Source of the DNA: Gyrodactylus bullatarudis
Taxonomy: Eukaryota > Platyhelminthes > Monogenea > Gyrodactylidea > Gyrodactylidae
DNA length: 14,334 nucleotides
Assembly (NCBI GenBank): GCA_012064415.1
Contig: SSNU01002968.1
Location: forward strand, 1-14,334
Direction: 5' to 3'
The position numbers and the translations under genes are program-made. Under the pieces are notes generated by a model, which saw only the letters and a list, made by a program, of their open reading frames with translations, was not told the DNA's origin and made no database searches. Below, one piece after another: positions 1-8,280 of this stretch; the stretch's first letter is position 1; each line of letters begins with the position of its first letter.

Positions 1-181
1 GGGTTTTGTCTGGGAATGTTTTGTCGAATCTTTCCTTTAGTTTTTTCTTGTATATTGAGCTGGTCTGATCTCCTTTGAATGGTATGTATAGTCTTATTTC
101 TCGTTTCTCCTCTTCGTTAGCTTTGATTTTTCGTTCCTCTTCTATGGACTCAAGGTACTCTTGATGAAATTTATGGGGTAG
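1..181 (-). mobile_element. Penelope-like retroelement fragment, RT-distal linker (partial)
   Basis: A single minus-strand frame stays open for 60 codons from just after an in-frame TGA (184-182) to the window edge, so it continues outside. The peptide is very charged. It has a Glu/Lys-rich stretch (residues 13-30) followed by IPFKGDQTSS (33-42), then a Lys/Arg-rich helix-like segment and FDKTFPDKT (52-60). From family knowledge, Penelope-like reverse transcriptases carry an LPYKGD-type motif followed by a basic segment and a '+TFP' or '+TYP' motif between the RT core and the GIY-YIG endonuclease; this order matches. No catalytic RT motif lies inside the window. The stop immediately upstream suggests a 5'-truncated or decayed copy. 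A host coiled-coil exon is the main alternative. Confidence 0.45.
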
Positions 182-183
182 TC

Positions 184-2150
184 ATTTTTTTTCTTCAATT
201 TTGTTGATTCAGAACCTCAGTACGTTAATAGAACTATACTTGAAATTTTTCATAATTTGAGTTTTTATCAATTTTTGTGGAATGTTTATTACATATGTGG
301 GAAATTTTATGATCAATTGTATGCTCTGTTGAACAGAGTCTGTTCAGATGTTAAATATAAACTACGATGTTTATCATTTTAATTGCTTTGGCTGTTTACT
401 AACCAATCTTGAACTTGTACTAACTTTTTTAATCTGATAAATTTTGGGCTACAAATTTATTCATTAATATTTTTCTCTTAAGCGCACTGATGCTTTCAAA
501 TTCTGCTAGTTTAACTTCTTCAGCCTGGGATGGCCATTGAGTTCGGTATTTTATCGAGAATAATCTTTATATTTGATATTTTTTAAAGTTTTAGACAAAC
601 TCATTTTTGTTAAACCTGTTAGATATTCTTTTCTGAAGTCTGACTATTTCCTTGTCTGTAAAGAGATGCTAAGAGTTTCTACAGTACGAGTGAAGGGACA
701 AACCAAGAGGAAATTGTATTTTTCCATTTTTGCATCTTGTCCGAGGAATTGGATACAACAGTAAAGGAGTATTAGAAATTTGATTAATTTAGGTGAGAAA
801 AGAAATTAACCTTCCATAAATTAGAGAATCTCGTCTAGAATGTAGAGATAATTCTCTTTTTAATTGTTATTTATGATGGATGATTATCGCTGGCATTAAC
901 TACGTGTAAAAATGATTTCTTCTTGATCGGAGTTCTCTCTAGCCCAGTTTCAGTTTTTTAACCACTTGGGAGTCAAGTTGAGGTCTAGTAAAAATCCTTT
1001 CAGTCTCAATGAAATCAACCTATTTTTGAAATAATTTTTGACCCAAAAAAGTATGACCCTATTTTGTTTGCTGTAATAAATTTTCATTGAAGAATAAATT
1101 CTACTACCAACATTAGATCAGGGGGAGTAATTATTCAAATCAGGTTATTGTAATCATGAAAAATATCATTCATTCAAAGATATTATTCGAATCGATACTG
1201 GTTAAAAAAAAGAATAGACCTTTTGTATAATAATATAAAGGATATATTGATTGTATTTGAATTTTGAATGAAAAAAGGGGTAAAAAATTCTGTTTTTATA
1301 GTGTGTTGGATGTTGGGTGGATATTGGAGAAAGACAAATATTTTTTCCTCAAACACTTTTCTATTTGATACCTCCAATAGATTCTTTATGCTCCGTGATC
1401 GCCGTTTTCGAAAACTAAATTTAAAAGTTTAAATGTTCTTTTAAAATATGCATGAATCCTATTTTTCCTAAAATCGTTAAATCTTCTCAAATCTACCAGT
1501 TTTTTTCAGGGTGGATTTGGCGTATGTTTAATGAGAATTTAAAGAGATTACAGTATATCCGACAATTCAAATTTTATCACTTCTCGTAGTAAATTTCAAA
1601 TTTTGATATTTAAATTTCATATCTAAATAAAATTTAGAAACAAAAGGTTCAATAAGAACTTTCCTTCCTTTCTTATTTTCCATCGAATAAACGCAAAAAC
1701 TCCGGAAAGCTTTATGAATCCAAATCGAGAATTAAACTATTCCAAGGGTAAATTTTGTTACATTTGTTTGTATTGCATAGTAATCAGATTCTTGCTTTGG
1801 AACTTCTTGAAAAGACCAAGAGATTTTTAAAGGTGACTCTATTTCCCATACACATTGCTTGGTCGACATCCATAGACCAAAAAATGTTTGTAATTTATCA
1901 AAAATTGAGTGTAAATCTTGCCAAGAGCTATTAATTAATGGAAAACAAGAGAAATTTTCAAAGATTTAATGTCAATCAGGGATTGTGAGTTTAAAAATAA
2001 AAAAATCTCTGATCAGTGATCACTCTTGAATTTAGATTCCCGAATAATAATATTCACTGTCAATTAATCAAGAATTTGGGAAACTTTGGTATTTTTAATC
2101 GACAGTCTATTTAGAATTATTCCTTCGAGTTTATTTTCAGATTTGATAAA
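184..2150. other. Gene-free AT-rich stretch
   Basis: I see no convincing gene here. Open frames at 573-764 (+) and 1183-1377 (-) are under 65 codons, match no family I know and have the low-complexity Phe/Lys/Ile content expected from random AT-rich DNA. A small palindrome (AGTGATCACT, about 2015-2024) is the only local symmetry noticed. It is most likely intergenic or intronic filler. Confidence 0.6.
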
Positions 2151-2154
2151 AATA

Positions 2155-2380
2155 TTATAGTGTCAATGGAACGAGTGCCTAGCCTCAAAAATTGGGCACA
2201 TCATATTTAAGAGATGAGGGAATATTAGCCATAAAGTCTGATGCCAATCCAAAATGGAATTTATTTTGGAAGGAGATTAAAAATAATCCATTATAAAATT
2301 TAGAACCAATGTTTAATCACTGAATACAGTTTCTTCTCTTTGTTGTTCAGCCAAGTTTTTTGTGGTCTCAAGCGATCACC
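2155..2380 (-). pseudogene. Possible eroded Tc1/mariner (DDE_3) transposase tail
   Basis: Reading the minus strand across frame changes gives RPQKTWLNN (about 2367-2341), then PFW (about 2257-2249), then a stretch translating as DFMANIPSSLKYDV, and finally FEARH before about 2165. In Tc1/mariner DDE_3 transposases the order is a 'TQxWLxxN' helix, then 'FW', then 'PxSPDLNPxDYxVW', then 'LEA+'. The order and spacing here are reminiscent of that, with frameshifts, stops and about 25 extra codons between the first two blocks. No catalytic residue can be assigned with certainty and no terminal repeats were found. Chance resemblance in AT-rich DNA is a real alternative. Confidence 0.28.
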
Positions 2381-2455
2381 CAATATCGAGTTCAAACTTG
2401 CGACTACTCCCTGACTCAGATGTACACACAGTACATGAGGCCATCTAAAGTTTGC

Positions 2456-2651
2456 TGATAAGAAGTTGGGAATCTATGATTTTTACGAAAAACTCGATTT
2501 TTTCATCAAAAATTCGAATATGTTAAAGATTTTCTTCAAATCGATATAGTGTGCAACATGAGTAGGATTTCAGAAAATCTTTAACATATTCGAATTTTTG
2601 ATGAAAAAATCGAGTTTTTCGTAAAAATCATAGATTCCCAACTTCGTATCA
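2456..2651. repeat. Fold-back repeat: 74-bp perfect arms, 36-nt loop
   Basis: Bases 2462-2535 are the exact reverse complement of 2572-2645 (74 of 74), with a 36-nt spacer at 2536-2571. One mismatch (2461/2646) then allows pairing out to 2456/2651. A transcript through it would form an almost perfect hairpin of about 80 bp. Such structures arise from MITE or fold-back elements or from recent inverted duplication; perfect arms imply youth or gene conversion. Diverged relatives of the arm sequence occur at 10355-10387 and near 14284. No transposase-type ends or clear target duplication were identified, so the class is open. Confidence 0.93.
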
Positions 2652-3636
2652 ATTAATTTCAGTTCATCGGCGAATAGATTTCATCTCGAAGGATTAGATT
2701 CTCATATTAAGGTTGGGTCGAATGTGCTTCTGACATGTCGAGAATTCAATCCTGTAACTCATTCAATAAGCAATAGGGATGGTTGAAGACAAATTTTTTT
2801 TCAAAAATTTTCAAAAACCTAAATAAATAATGAAGGTGTGGACTGACAGTGGCATTTCTAATGTTTAGATTAGGAAATTCATTCAGAGCCCACTCCCAGA
2901 TATATCCAAAGGAATGTCTTGAAAAAGTTGAAGCTACGCCATAATTTGCAAATCTTTTAAATAAACTATTAGAAGAATTTCCAGAGGAATTATCTAATGA
3001 GATAGAGAATTCCAAGTTATGCTTTATGGAAAATGGTTACCCACTAGTAATACGCAACCAAGTAGGGCACGGCTCTGACAAGACATTTTAGACCAGAAGA
3101 TCATACTGCTTCAATCTTGAATTTTTCTATTCCTTACAAAACCCTGGGTAAATCTACAACTCGGATTTGTGGGTAAAGGAGAAATTCACTTTTCTCTCCA
3201 TTTCTGCTACTCATTGGAGAGTTTTTTCGGCTGAAATATAATTAATATTTTCATTGACTGTTTATATCATTCCTCAAAGCGATGATGACTGATGGTCCTT
3301 TAAGAAATGTACATTTAGTGGCTCAATATAATTCTTCCAACTTTTGAACTACTCCCTAATCAAGCAAGGTCCTTTTTTTGGACATTCTTTACATCAAATA
3401 TTCATAAACTCTACAGATCTTATGATTATTGACAACTTGCGACTGTAAATGCGCTCCTCCTTTATAACGGTAAAGAAGTAAATTATTTTACAATGATTGA
3501 ATTTCCATAGTCCAGAAAGTTTTCATCACAATGCAATGGCGGAAATGAAACTTTGAAGAGAAAAGCAGGAATTGAAAAAAAACTTGAATTCATTCTAAAT
3601 GATGCAATAGTATTCATTGATTCGATAGTATTCTTT
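2652..3636. other. No supported gene; one 96-codon open frame
   Basis: The longest open frame (minus, about 3036 to 2746) has no ATG near its start and no family I recognise. Upstream on the same strand, around 3105-3045, a peptide beginning IFWSK vaguely recalls the FWSK(D/E) block of Tc1-like transposases, but the following residues do not hold the expected SPDLNP motif. A small stem (3194-3200 with 3215-3221) followed by six T is present and probably accidental. Confidence 0.4.
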
Positions 3637-3638
3637 TA

Positions 3639-3742
3639 CAGTAAAAATATTTCTATTGAAACATCTTATTTTTATTGAAACACGAATATATACCCCCTAA
3701 TTAAGTATTATTTATCTCGACCAATCAGAATGCAGCAAGTGA
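3639..3742 (+). repeat. Left terminal inverted repeat of MITE
   Basis: It starts CAGTAAAAATATTTC right after a TA. It carries the duplicated decamer TATTGAAACA 19 bases apart, which may be a pair of transposase contacts. It is identical in inverted orientation to 3921-4024. Confidence 0.93.
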
Positions 3743-3920
3743 CATAATTTTACCAGATACATTTTCTCGTATATACCAACTCGTTGTCTTTTCCTCTCTA
3801 ATGATGATCAGGGTTTTTAAATGTGCTGAAGATGGATATGGCACTCATTTTACCCCTGAAAACAGTGGATTTTCACATTTTCACAAAAACTCACTTTTTT
3901 CCTATCTAAATGTATGGAAA

Positions 3921-4024
3921 TCACTTGCTGCATTCTGATTGGTCGAGATAAATAATACTTAATTAGGGGGTATATATTCGTGTTTCAATAAAAATAAGAT
4001 GTTTCAATAGAAATATTTTTACTG
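3921..4024 (-). repeat. Right terminal inverted repeat of MITE
   Basis: It is the exact inverted copy of the left arm, ending in ACTG before TA at 4025-4026. Pairing stops abruptly inside at 3920/3743, which sets the arm length at 104 bp. Confidence 0.93.
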
Positions 4025-4266
4025 TAACTCAAGTTATGAAAGAGAATGAATCGCTTGATTGGGCTGTGTCCTATATTTTGTTGTCATTTTGGACTATAGA
4101 AAAAGTAGGCATAGTTTACTACAATAAGGATTTATTTTCAAAATTTACAGTTTTTCCTTTCGTGAATAAACCTAGTTTACGTGGAGATGAGAGAGTTCAC
4201 AGTTTTCAAAATACACTCAATGTATTTTCCTCTGGAATTCCACAACGTAATGAGTTTGTGAAATAA

Positions 4267-4654
4267 AAAAAATCGATCTGACAAAAATATGGCCATTTTT
4301 GAACGCCAAATTTCTACTTTTACAACGATTTTTATCGATTTCAAATATTTGAAGCAATATTTAAGCGAATGCAAATTATTTGTCTGTTGATAACCTGAAA
4401 TATCAGCATTTAATTGGTTCAAATATTAGAAATCAAATCTGAATTCTGAGTTCAAATTTTGAAAAAAGTAGAAAATTCGGGCATAACTATGAATAGTGCA
4501 GCCCCTATACTTGCAAAGATTAACTAGAATTATTTCGTATTAGGTTCTTAGGTAGATATATCCATTACCAAATACAACGTACCTGAGGTTTATATAACCT
4601 AAGCACCTGGAACGAAATAATTCTAGGCCATATTCATGTCAGATTGATTTTTTG
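4267..4654 (+). mobile_element. Family A repeat, copy 1 (about 390 bp, inverted ends)
   Basis: The left end (4267-4294, with ATCTGACAAAAATATGGCC) matches the reverse complement of the right end (4627-4654) at 25 of 28 positions. The interior aligns with the copy at 6392-6787 in the same order: TTCTACTTTTACAACG, then TTTGAAGCA, then CATTTAATTGGTTC, then GAAAAAAGTAGAAAA. No protein is encoded. The open frames crossing it (4036-4266 + and 4177-4422 -) are therefore incidental. At 4475-4495 a second, weaker version of the end (GGGCATAACTATG) precedes the nested hairpin, so the right end looks duplicated or disrupted. It is a non-autonomous dispersed repeat; the transposon class is not clear because no target duplication is visible. 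Confidence 0.7.
4524..4626. repeat. 103-nt imperfect hairpin nested in family A copy 1
   Basis: Arms 4524-4553 and 4597-4626 pair. The outer 15 bp (CTAGAATTATTTCGT) are perfect, then come short mismatches and two G-T positions, then a second block GG/CTTAGGT. The loop is about 43 nt. It sits directly against the right terminal motif of the surrounding repeat (GGCC at 4627). It could be a small MITE that landed there or a structural part of that copy. The size also resembles a miRNA-type precursor, but nothing shows expression. Confidence 0.75.
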
Positions 4655-6228
4655 TTTCTCAACAACGTATTGACTCAATGGGACCCAAAATATTTTTTAT
4701 TTTCCTGACTATAGCTATCCAAAGAAAAATATTGAGATTTCTGTAAAATTATTGATTCCTCATCTTCACGTAAACTATAGCTTTGAGTATATTCGGAATC
4801 AGCATGTGATATTAGTAATTAAAGTTTTAATTCTTTCTCTTTCTATACATTTACCCCAACTACTTTTGAGCCACCTTGAGAAATTTCTAAATTAATTATA
4901 AATTTTTATATATGAAAGAGTTAAAATCATTGTGTCTTTGAATTCTGAAAATAATCACCCACGAATCGAATTTCTCGCAAAACTTTAGGAGATTAGAGAT
5001 AAGATAAGAAATCAAAAAGTACGTTTTGTTTCCAGAATAATGTTCTTTTCTAAATAAACAATCAAACCTGATTTCCCTGTGGGAAAAAATGCTAGCATAC
5101 GTGAAAATTGAATTTCCGTCTCCTAGAATTTTTAAACTTTAACCAATGTTGCCCATATACAGAGAATATGTACAAGAAATTATTCACTCATGTGATCTCT
5201 GCCTGTGACATCCTTCATGTTTCCACCAAAGTCGATTTCTTTCCACGAAAAATTCTGGTTTTATCTGATCTAAAAGAAAATTTATGTAGCAAATTCGTAA
5301 TGATCTGCAAAAGTTTCACCTGCTATTTCGTACTGAAAAAAATCTACAGCTCATATTTTTCATGCTACTGAACCATCAACTCATCAAGTAATTCATTCAT
5401 AATTCTCAAACGTATCGTTTTCGCACCACGAGATTCATTCGCAGCATTAGAAATTCATTAAATTTTAGTAAAAGTAGACGTTTCAGTTGTGAGGTTGTAC
5501 CTTCTTCAGTCGAATGTGACGCGTGTACTATGAAATATCTTTTAGTAATAAAATTTACTTAGAACTTTGAATTCTGATCCATTGTTCATTCAAACTTTTC
5601 GACAGTAAAACTCATCTTTTCTGCATTTTAATCCTTGTACACATTTCATTGAGGAATAGTATGAAAATTGGAATGGAGTAATATTTGAGATTTTTTCTTA
5701 AAATCAATATATTTTCTGTCAAAAAAATATATTATACAAAAGTTGTGTAACAAACTGTCATTTCAAATGGATTATTCTCCCTCTATAATACTACTCCTGC
5801 TTCGGCTACATTTTTCCACGAGTTTAATGGGAACAGAATAGTTGTTTTTTTTTTAAATTGAAAAAAAAAAATTTCTCCTTCATCTCTGAGTTGATTTGGT
5901 CAGGCAAAAAGAGTACTATTATCATTATTATATAGAGTTATAAAATTATAATTTTACAACAACAATAAATTCATTCATTCTCTGCTGGTGTATCGAGAGG
6001 AGAAAGGGGGGTAATTTCAAAAATTCATTCATGACAATATTTTTACACTCGAATTACCATATGTAAATTATTTATCTGTATTATTATTTGCTGCAGTGCA
6101 TTTTTTATCACTCTTCATTTTATTTATTATCTGGGATAGATTGTATGTTTCAGCTGGAATGATTACAATATCTGTACGATATATAACATGCAATGTTCAA
6201 ATGTAATTATAATTTTGAGCTAGAATAT
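4655..6228. other. No gene; AT-rich spacer with one Penelope-like motif
   Basis: The 87-codon frame at 5108-5371 (+) resembles no known family. A T10 tract (5845-5854) followed by an A11 tract (5861-5871) forms a small homopolymer palindrome that may be slippage-derived. The only noteworthy item is the motif at 5480-5509, listed separately. Confidence 0.5.
5480..5509 (-). other. Hammerhead-like / Penelope terminal motif (degenerate)
   Basis: The minus strand reads CTGAAGA, AGGT, a 10-nt loop, AACT, GAAAC and then GTC. This is the order of hammerhead core boxes (CUGANGA, stem II, GAAAC, then UH cleavage site). Stem II AGGU/AACU pairs at three of four positions. From family knowledge, 'CTGAAGAAGG...GAAACGTC' sequences occur at the terminal repeats of Penelope-like elements that carry hammerhead motifs. 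No matching stem I is seen (the flanking bases do not pair), so activity is unlikely. Imperfectly related AT blocks containing TTTTAGTAA lie on both sides (about 5460 and 5540). It could be a chance occurrence. Confidence 0.33.
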
Positions 6229-6276
6229 CAAAACAAAATTGGTCGTTATTCGGAATTTTATGTTTTACAAATCTTG
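6229..6276 (+). repeat. Family A repeat, left-end fragment
   Basis: The segment runs AACAAAATTGGTCGTTATTC and continues to TTTTACAAATCTTG. It follows, base by base with small gaps, the left end of the copy starting at 6392 (AACCAAAATTTGGCCGTTTTC ... CTTTACAACATTCG). It stops being alignable after about 50 bp. It is a truncated or older copy only 160 bp upstream of the fuller one. Confidence 0.5.
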
Positions 6277-6391
6277 AAAATTCGTAAGATTGATTAGATA
6301 TAAAGATAAGATACAAAAAACTCAATATTTTTTTTGGAAAGTCAGGAAAAAATTCATCTTTCGAATTCCATGATGAAATAAGCCAATTAAA

Positions 6392-6787
6392 AATTTTTCT
6401 GAGAAAATTGAATCTAACCAAAATTTGGCCGTTTTCGGATTTCCACCTTTACAACATTCGAACCCAAAATTTGAAGCAGTAAAATGCAGGTATTTGAGAC
6501 CAACATTAGACAAGGAACTCGAATTGGGCCGTGGAGGAAGAAAGGAATCTACTGTTTTCAATGAGAAATAGTTAACCTTTAGATCAATCCCCTCACTGAT
6601 AATCAATAAATTCAAATTTCTAGATTTCCCAAAATAATTTTAAAAAATTAATATCTGCAGCTGATCTCGAATATCTACATTTAAATGGTTCGAATTTTTG
6701 AAATTGATAAAAATTTTTGAGCTGGAAAGTTGAAAAAGTGGAAAAAACGGCCTAATTTCGGTCAGATTGAATATTTTCAGAAAATTT
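6392..6787 (+). mobile_element. Family A repeat, copy 2 (396 bp, 44-bp imperfect TIRs)
   Basis: Ends 6392-6435 and 6744-6787 are inverted copies of each other at 37 of 44 positions, with the shared core AATCTGACC...GGCCGTTTT. The interior aligns in order with copy 1 and with the fragment at 7551-7690. It carries no coding capacity; frames 6322-6615 and 6640-6957 on the minus strand cross its ends and are incidental. The TIR may extend outward past a small indel (AAGC at about 6380 and GCTT at 6789-6792). It is a non-autonomous, TIR-bearing dispersed repeat of uncertain superfamily. Confidence 0.78.
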
Positions 6788-7550
6788 TGCTTGATTAATC
6801 TTACGGGTAATCTATAGAACTTTAGCCCCCTCTTGTTCTGCAGTAATTCTTCTGAATGGCAAAGAGACTTTCGGAAATGAAAACGAATCCCTTGTGATGA
6901 GTTCAAAGTGAACTTGGAGAGAAATAAGAGGGGGCAACTGTTCTCTAATTTAACCAATCTTTACTGTACCACCTGTACCATGTATAGAAGGAATAATTTT
7001 GGTTTTTCGTATTTATTCACTTGTCATCAAGGATAATCTGCTTGTCTGTTGAAAAGATATTACATTTATTCAAGGGTTATCAGTTTGGATTTTATTTGTA
7101 GGAAGAGTATCGAAATTAAGGATTACAATTATCATTTTGAATGTGATCGAAATATGAAATAGATGTTTTTAGTGGAAAAAGAAATTAGAGCTATGAAATT
7201 ATCATAATTAATTCATTCTTTCATCGAGTAATTTGATTAAATTTACATCATGTCTGATTGGTTTATTTAGATCACTTGTAATTTTTTTCTTTTACCCAAG
7301 ACTACCATGCAATGCATTACTAAAGACTTTAGTCTAAAGAGGACTCTTTTACTACTGAAACAGGTCAAATTTATGATAGACATGAAAATCAAATTTGCTG
7401 AATGTGGTCTCAGGATTTATTCTTGATTAATTTTATGACTTGAAAATTAGGTAAATTACAACGAATTAAGACACCTATTCTCAAGAACTTTTAATTAGAT
7501 TTTTTAAACCTTATATTATTTTTATTGTCACTTAAATAATAAAGAATGAA
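6788..7550. other. No gene seen
   Basis: It contains a weak inverted repeat, GCCCCCTCTT at 6825-6834 with its complement at 6926-6935, and a short palindrome AGACTTTAGTCT near 7324. Nothing coding is recognisable. Confidence 0.45.
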
Positions 7551-7690
7551 ATTTCCAATTTTTCGAACCCAAAATCTCTATCCATTTCGAAGCAGTTTAA
7601 TGCTAATATTTGGGACCAAAATTAGACGGCGAGTTCTAATTTGGCTGCAGAGGCTCACAGGAATCATTTTGTTATTGTAAGAAATCGAAC
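7551..7690 (+). repeat. Family A repeat, internal fragment (copy 3)
   Basis: TTCGAACCCAAAAT, then TTCGAAGCAGTTTAATGC, TTTGGGACCAAAATTAGAC and GGAATCATTTT line up with 6457-6560 of copy 2 (TTCGAACCCAAAAT, TTTGAAGCAGTAAAATGC, TTTGAGACCAACATTAGAC, GGAATCTACTGTT). An insertion of about 10 bases follows the first block. Terminal repeats were not found, so this is a truncated copy. Confidence 0.7.
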
Positions 7691-8203
7691 CATTTAAATT
7701 TTTCGATTTTTATGAAATCCAAAATTTAGAGGAAACATATATGTTATCGAATAATTTATCATCTCTAAATTCATAATTCGATTTGAAAGTAATCTTCCCA
7801 AATCGATAGGAGGAAACTCCAGGGAGAAGAGTCATAACTTCCTTTGTTTTAGTTGTAAAATGTATATTGTGTTGATAACAAACAGTTGACAGATGTAATC
7901 CGAAACTATAATATCAACTTTTCTGTCTTCCACCATCTCAGACTGGCAAGCATATGTTGAAATATTTGATCTTTTTTCCGAAGTAAGAAGAAGACGATAA
8001 AATCTTCTTATTCGTGAGAGCAAGTCTACGACTTTTGATTCTTGTTTCTATTAGATCAAAAGTAGGCTGATTAGTTAAAGTATTCAGTCTTTGAAAAAGT
8101 CCAAAAAATAATTCGATTCTGTGGTTATTCTTACTGATTTGATATCAAACTTGAACAGAGAGCTTAAACTAGGTCATATTAGATCGAAAAACCCAAAAAG
8201 TTA
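7691..8203. other. No gene seen
   Basis: A 63-codon minus frame at 7832-8023 has no recognisable features. A 9-bp inverted repeat, ACTTTTGAT at 8031-8039 with ATCAAAAGT at 8055-8063, is the only structure noticed. Confidence 0.45.
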
Positions 8204-8224
8204 TTAGGTTGTGTGGAGAGTTCA
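8204..8224 (+). repeat. Candidate mariner terminal repeat (3' end of element)
   Basis: TTAGGTTGTGTGGAGAGTTC follows a TA (8202-8203) and lies about 75 bp beyond the last recognisable transposase codon, on the correct side. Mariner ends often start with A/TTAGGTTG and have AAGT-like bases further in. The partner end upstream of the transposase was not found, so this rests on position and the first eight bases. Confidence 0.4.
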
Positions 8225-8280
8225 CTTGAAATTTGTCACTTTTGAGTAAGAGAAAATATTAAAAAAAAAGTCAAACCTTA

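Larger units (their letters stand above)
3639..4024. mobile_element. 386-bp MITE, Tc1/mariner-type, perfect 104-bp TIRs
   Basis: Positions 3639-3742 and 3921-4024 are exact reverse complements over all 104 bases. They flank a 178-bp core (3743-3920) that encodes nothing. The ends are CAGT...ACTG, and each is bordered outside by TA (3637-3638 and 4025-4026), as expected for Tc1/mariner insertion at a TA dinucleotide. There is no transposase, so the element is non-autonomous and needs one from elsewhere. Each arm holds two copies of TATTGAAACA (3654-3663 and 3673-3682, mirrored at 4000-4009 and 3981-3990). This is reminiscent of the paired transposase-binding repeats of IR/DR-type Tc1 elements. 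The perfect arms point to a recent insertion. The first residues of the empty site would read ...TTCTTTTACTC.... Confidence 0.93.

Noticed and set aside
516..550. GC-richer CAGCCTGGGATGGCCATTG stretch considered as a 5S rRNA or tRNA piece
   Set aside because: It does not follow the order of conserved 5S blocks and has no A/B box pair.
2341..2415. GCCAAGT...GGTCTCAAGCG...GAGTTCAAACT resembling a Leu/Ser-type tRNA
   Set aside because: Insertions disrupt the A box, the T stem does not pair, and the same bases overlap the possible transposase relic. Too weak to call. A shared ACTACTCCCT at 3348-3357 is only 10 bp.
2746..3036. 96-codon open frame on the minus strand, preceded by an IFWSK peptide
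   Set aside because: No ATG near the start, no recognised domain and no clear splice signals. The IFWSK hint of a Tc1-like tail is not followed by the expected SPDLNP motif, and the spacing to the later EWAL is about 20 codons too long.
3194..3227. GC-containing stem (CTCTCCA/TGGAGAG) followed by T6, like a rho-independent terminator
   Set aside because: The window is eukaryotic, there is no gene upstream to terminate, and the loop is 14 nt.
3273..3308. CTGATGGTCCTTTAAGAAATG resembling a hammerhead core
   Set aside because: The GA of CUGANGA is broken and there is no GGAC to close stem II.
4036..4266. 76-codon open frame directly after the MITE
   Set aside because: No known family; ordinary length for chance in this composition, and it ends at the edge of a repeat copy.
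5108..5371. 87-codon open frame
   Set aside because: Phe/Lys/Ser-rich without a domain. No supporting promoter, splice or homologous context.
6825..6935. Inverted repeat GCCCCCTCTT/AAGAGGGGGC about 90 bp apart
   Set aside because: Only 10 exact base pairs, with no target duplication and no sister copy in the window.
6322..6957. Two minus-strand open frames of 97 and 105 codons
   Set aside because: They run across the terminal repeats of the family A element, so they reflect repeat sequence rather than genes.
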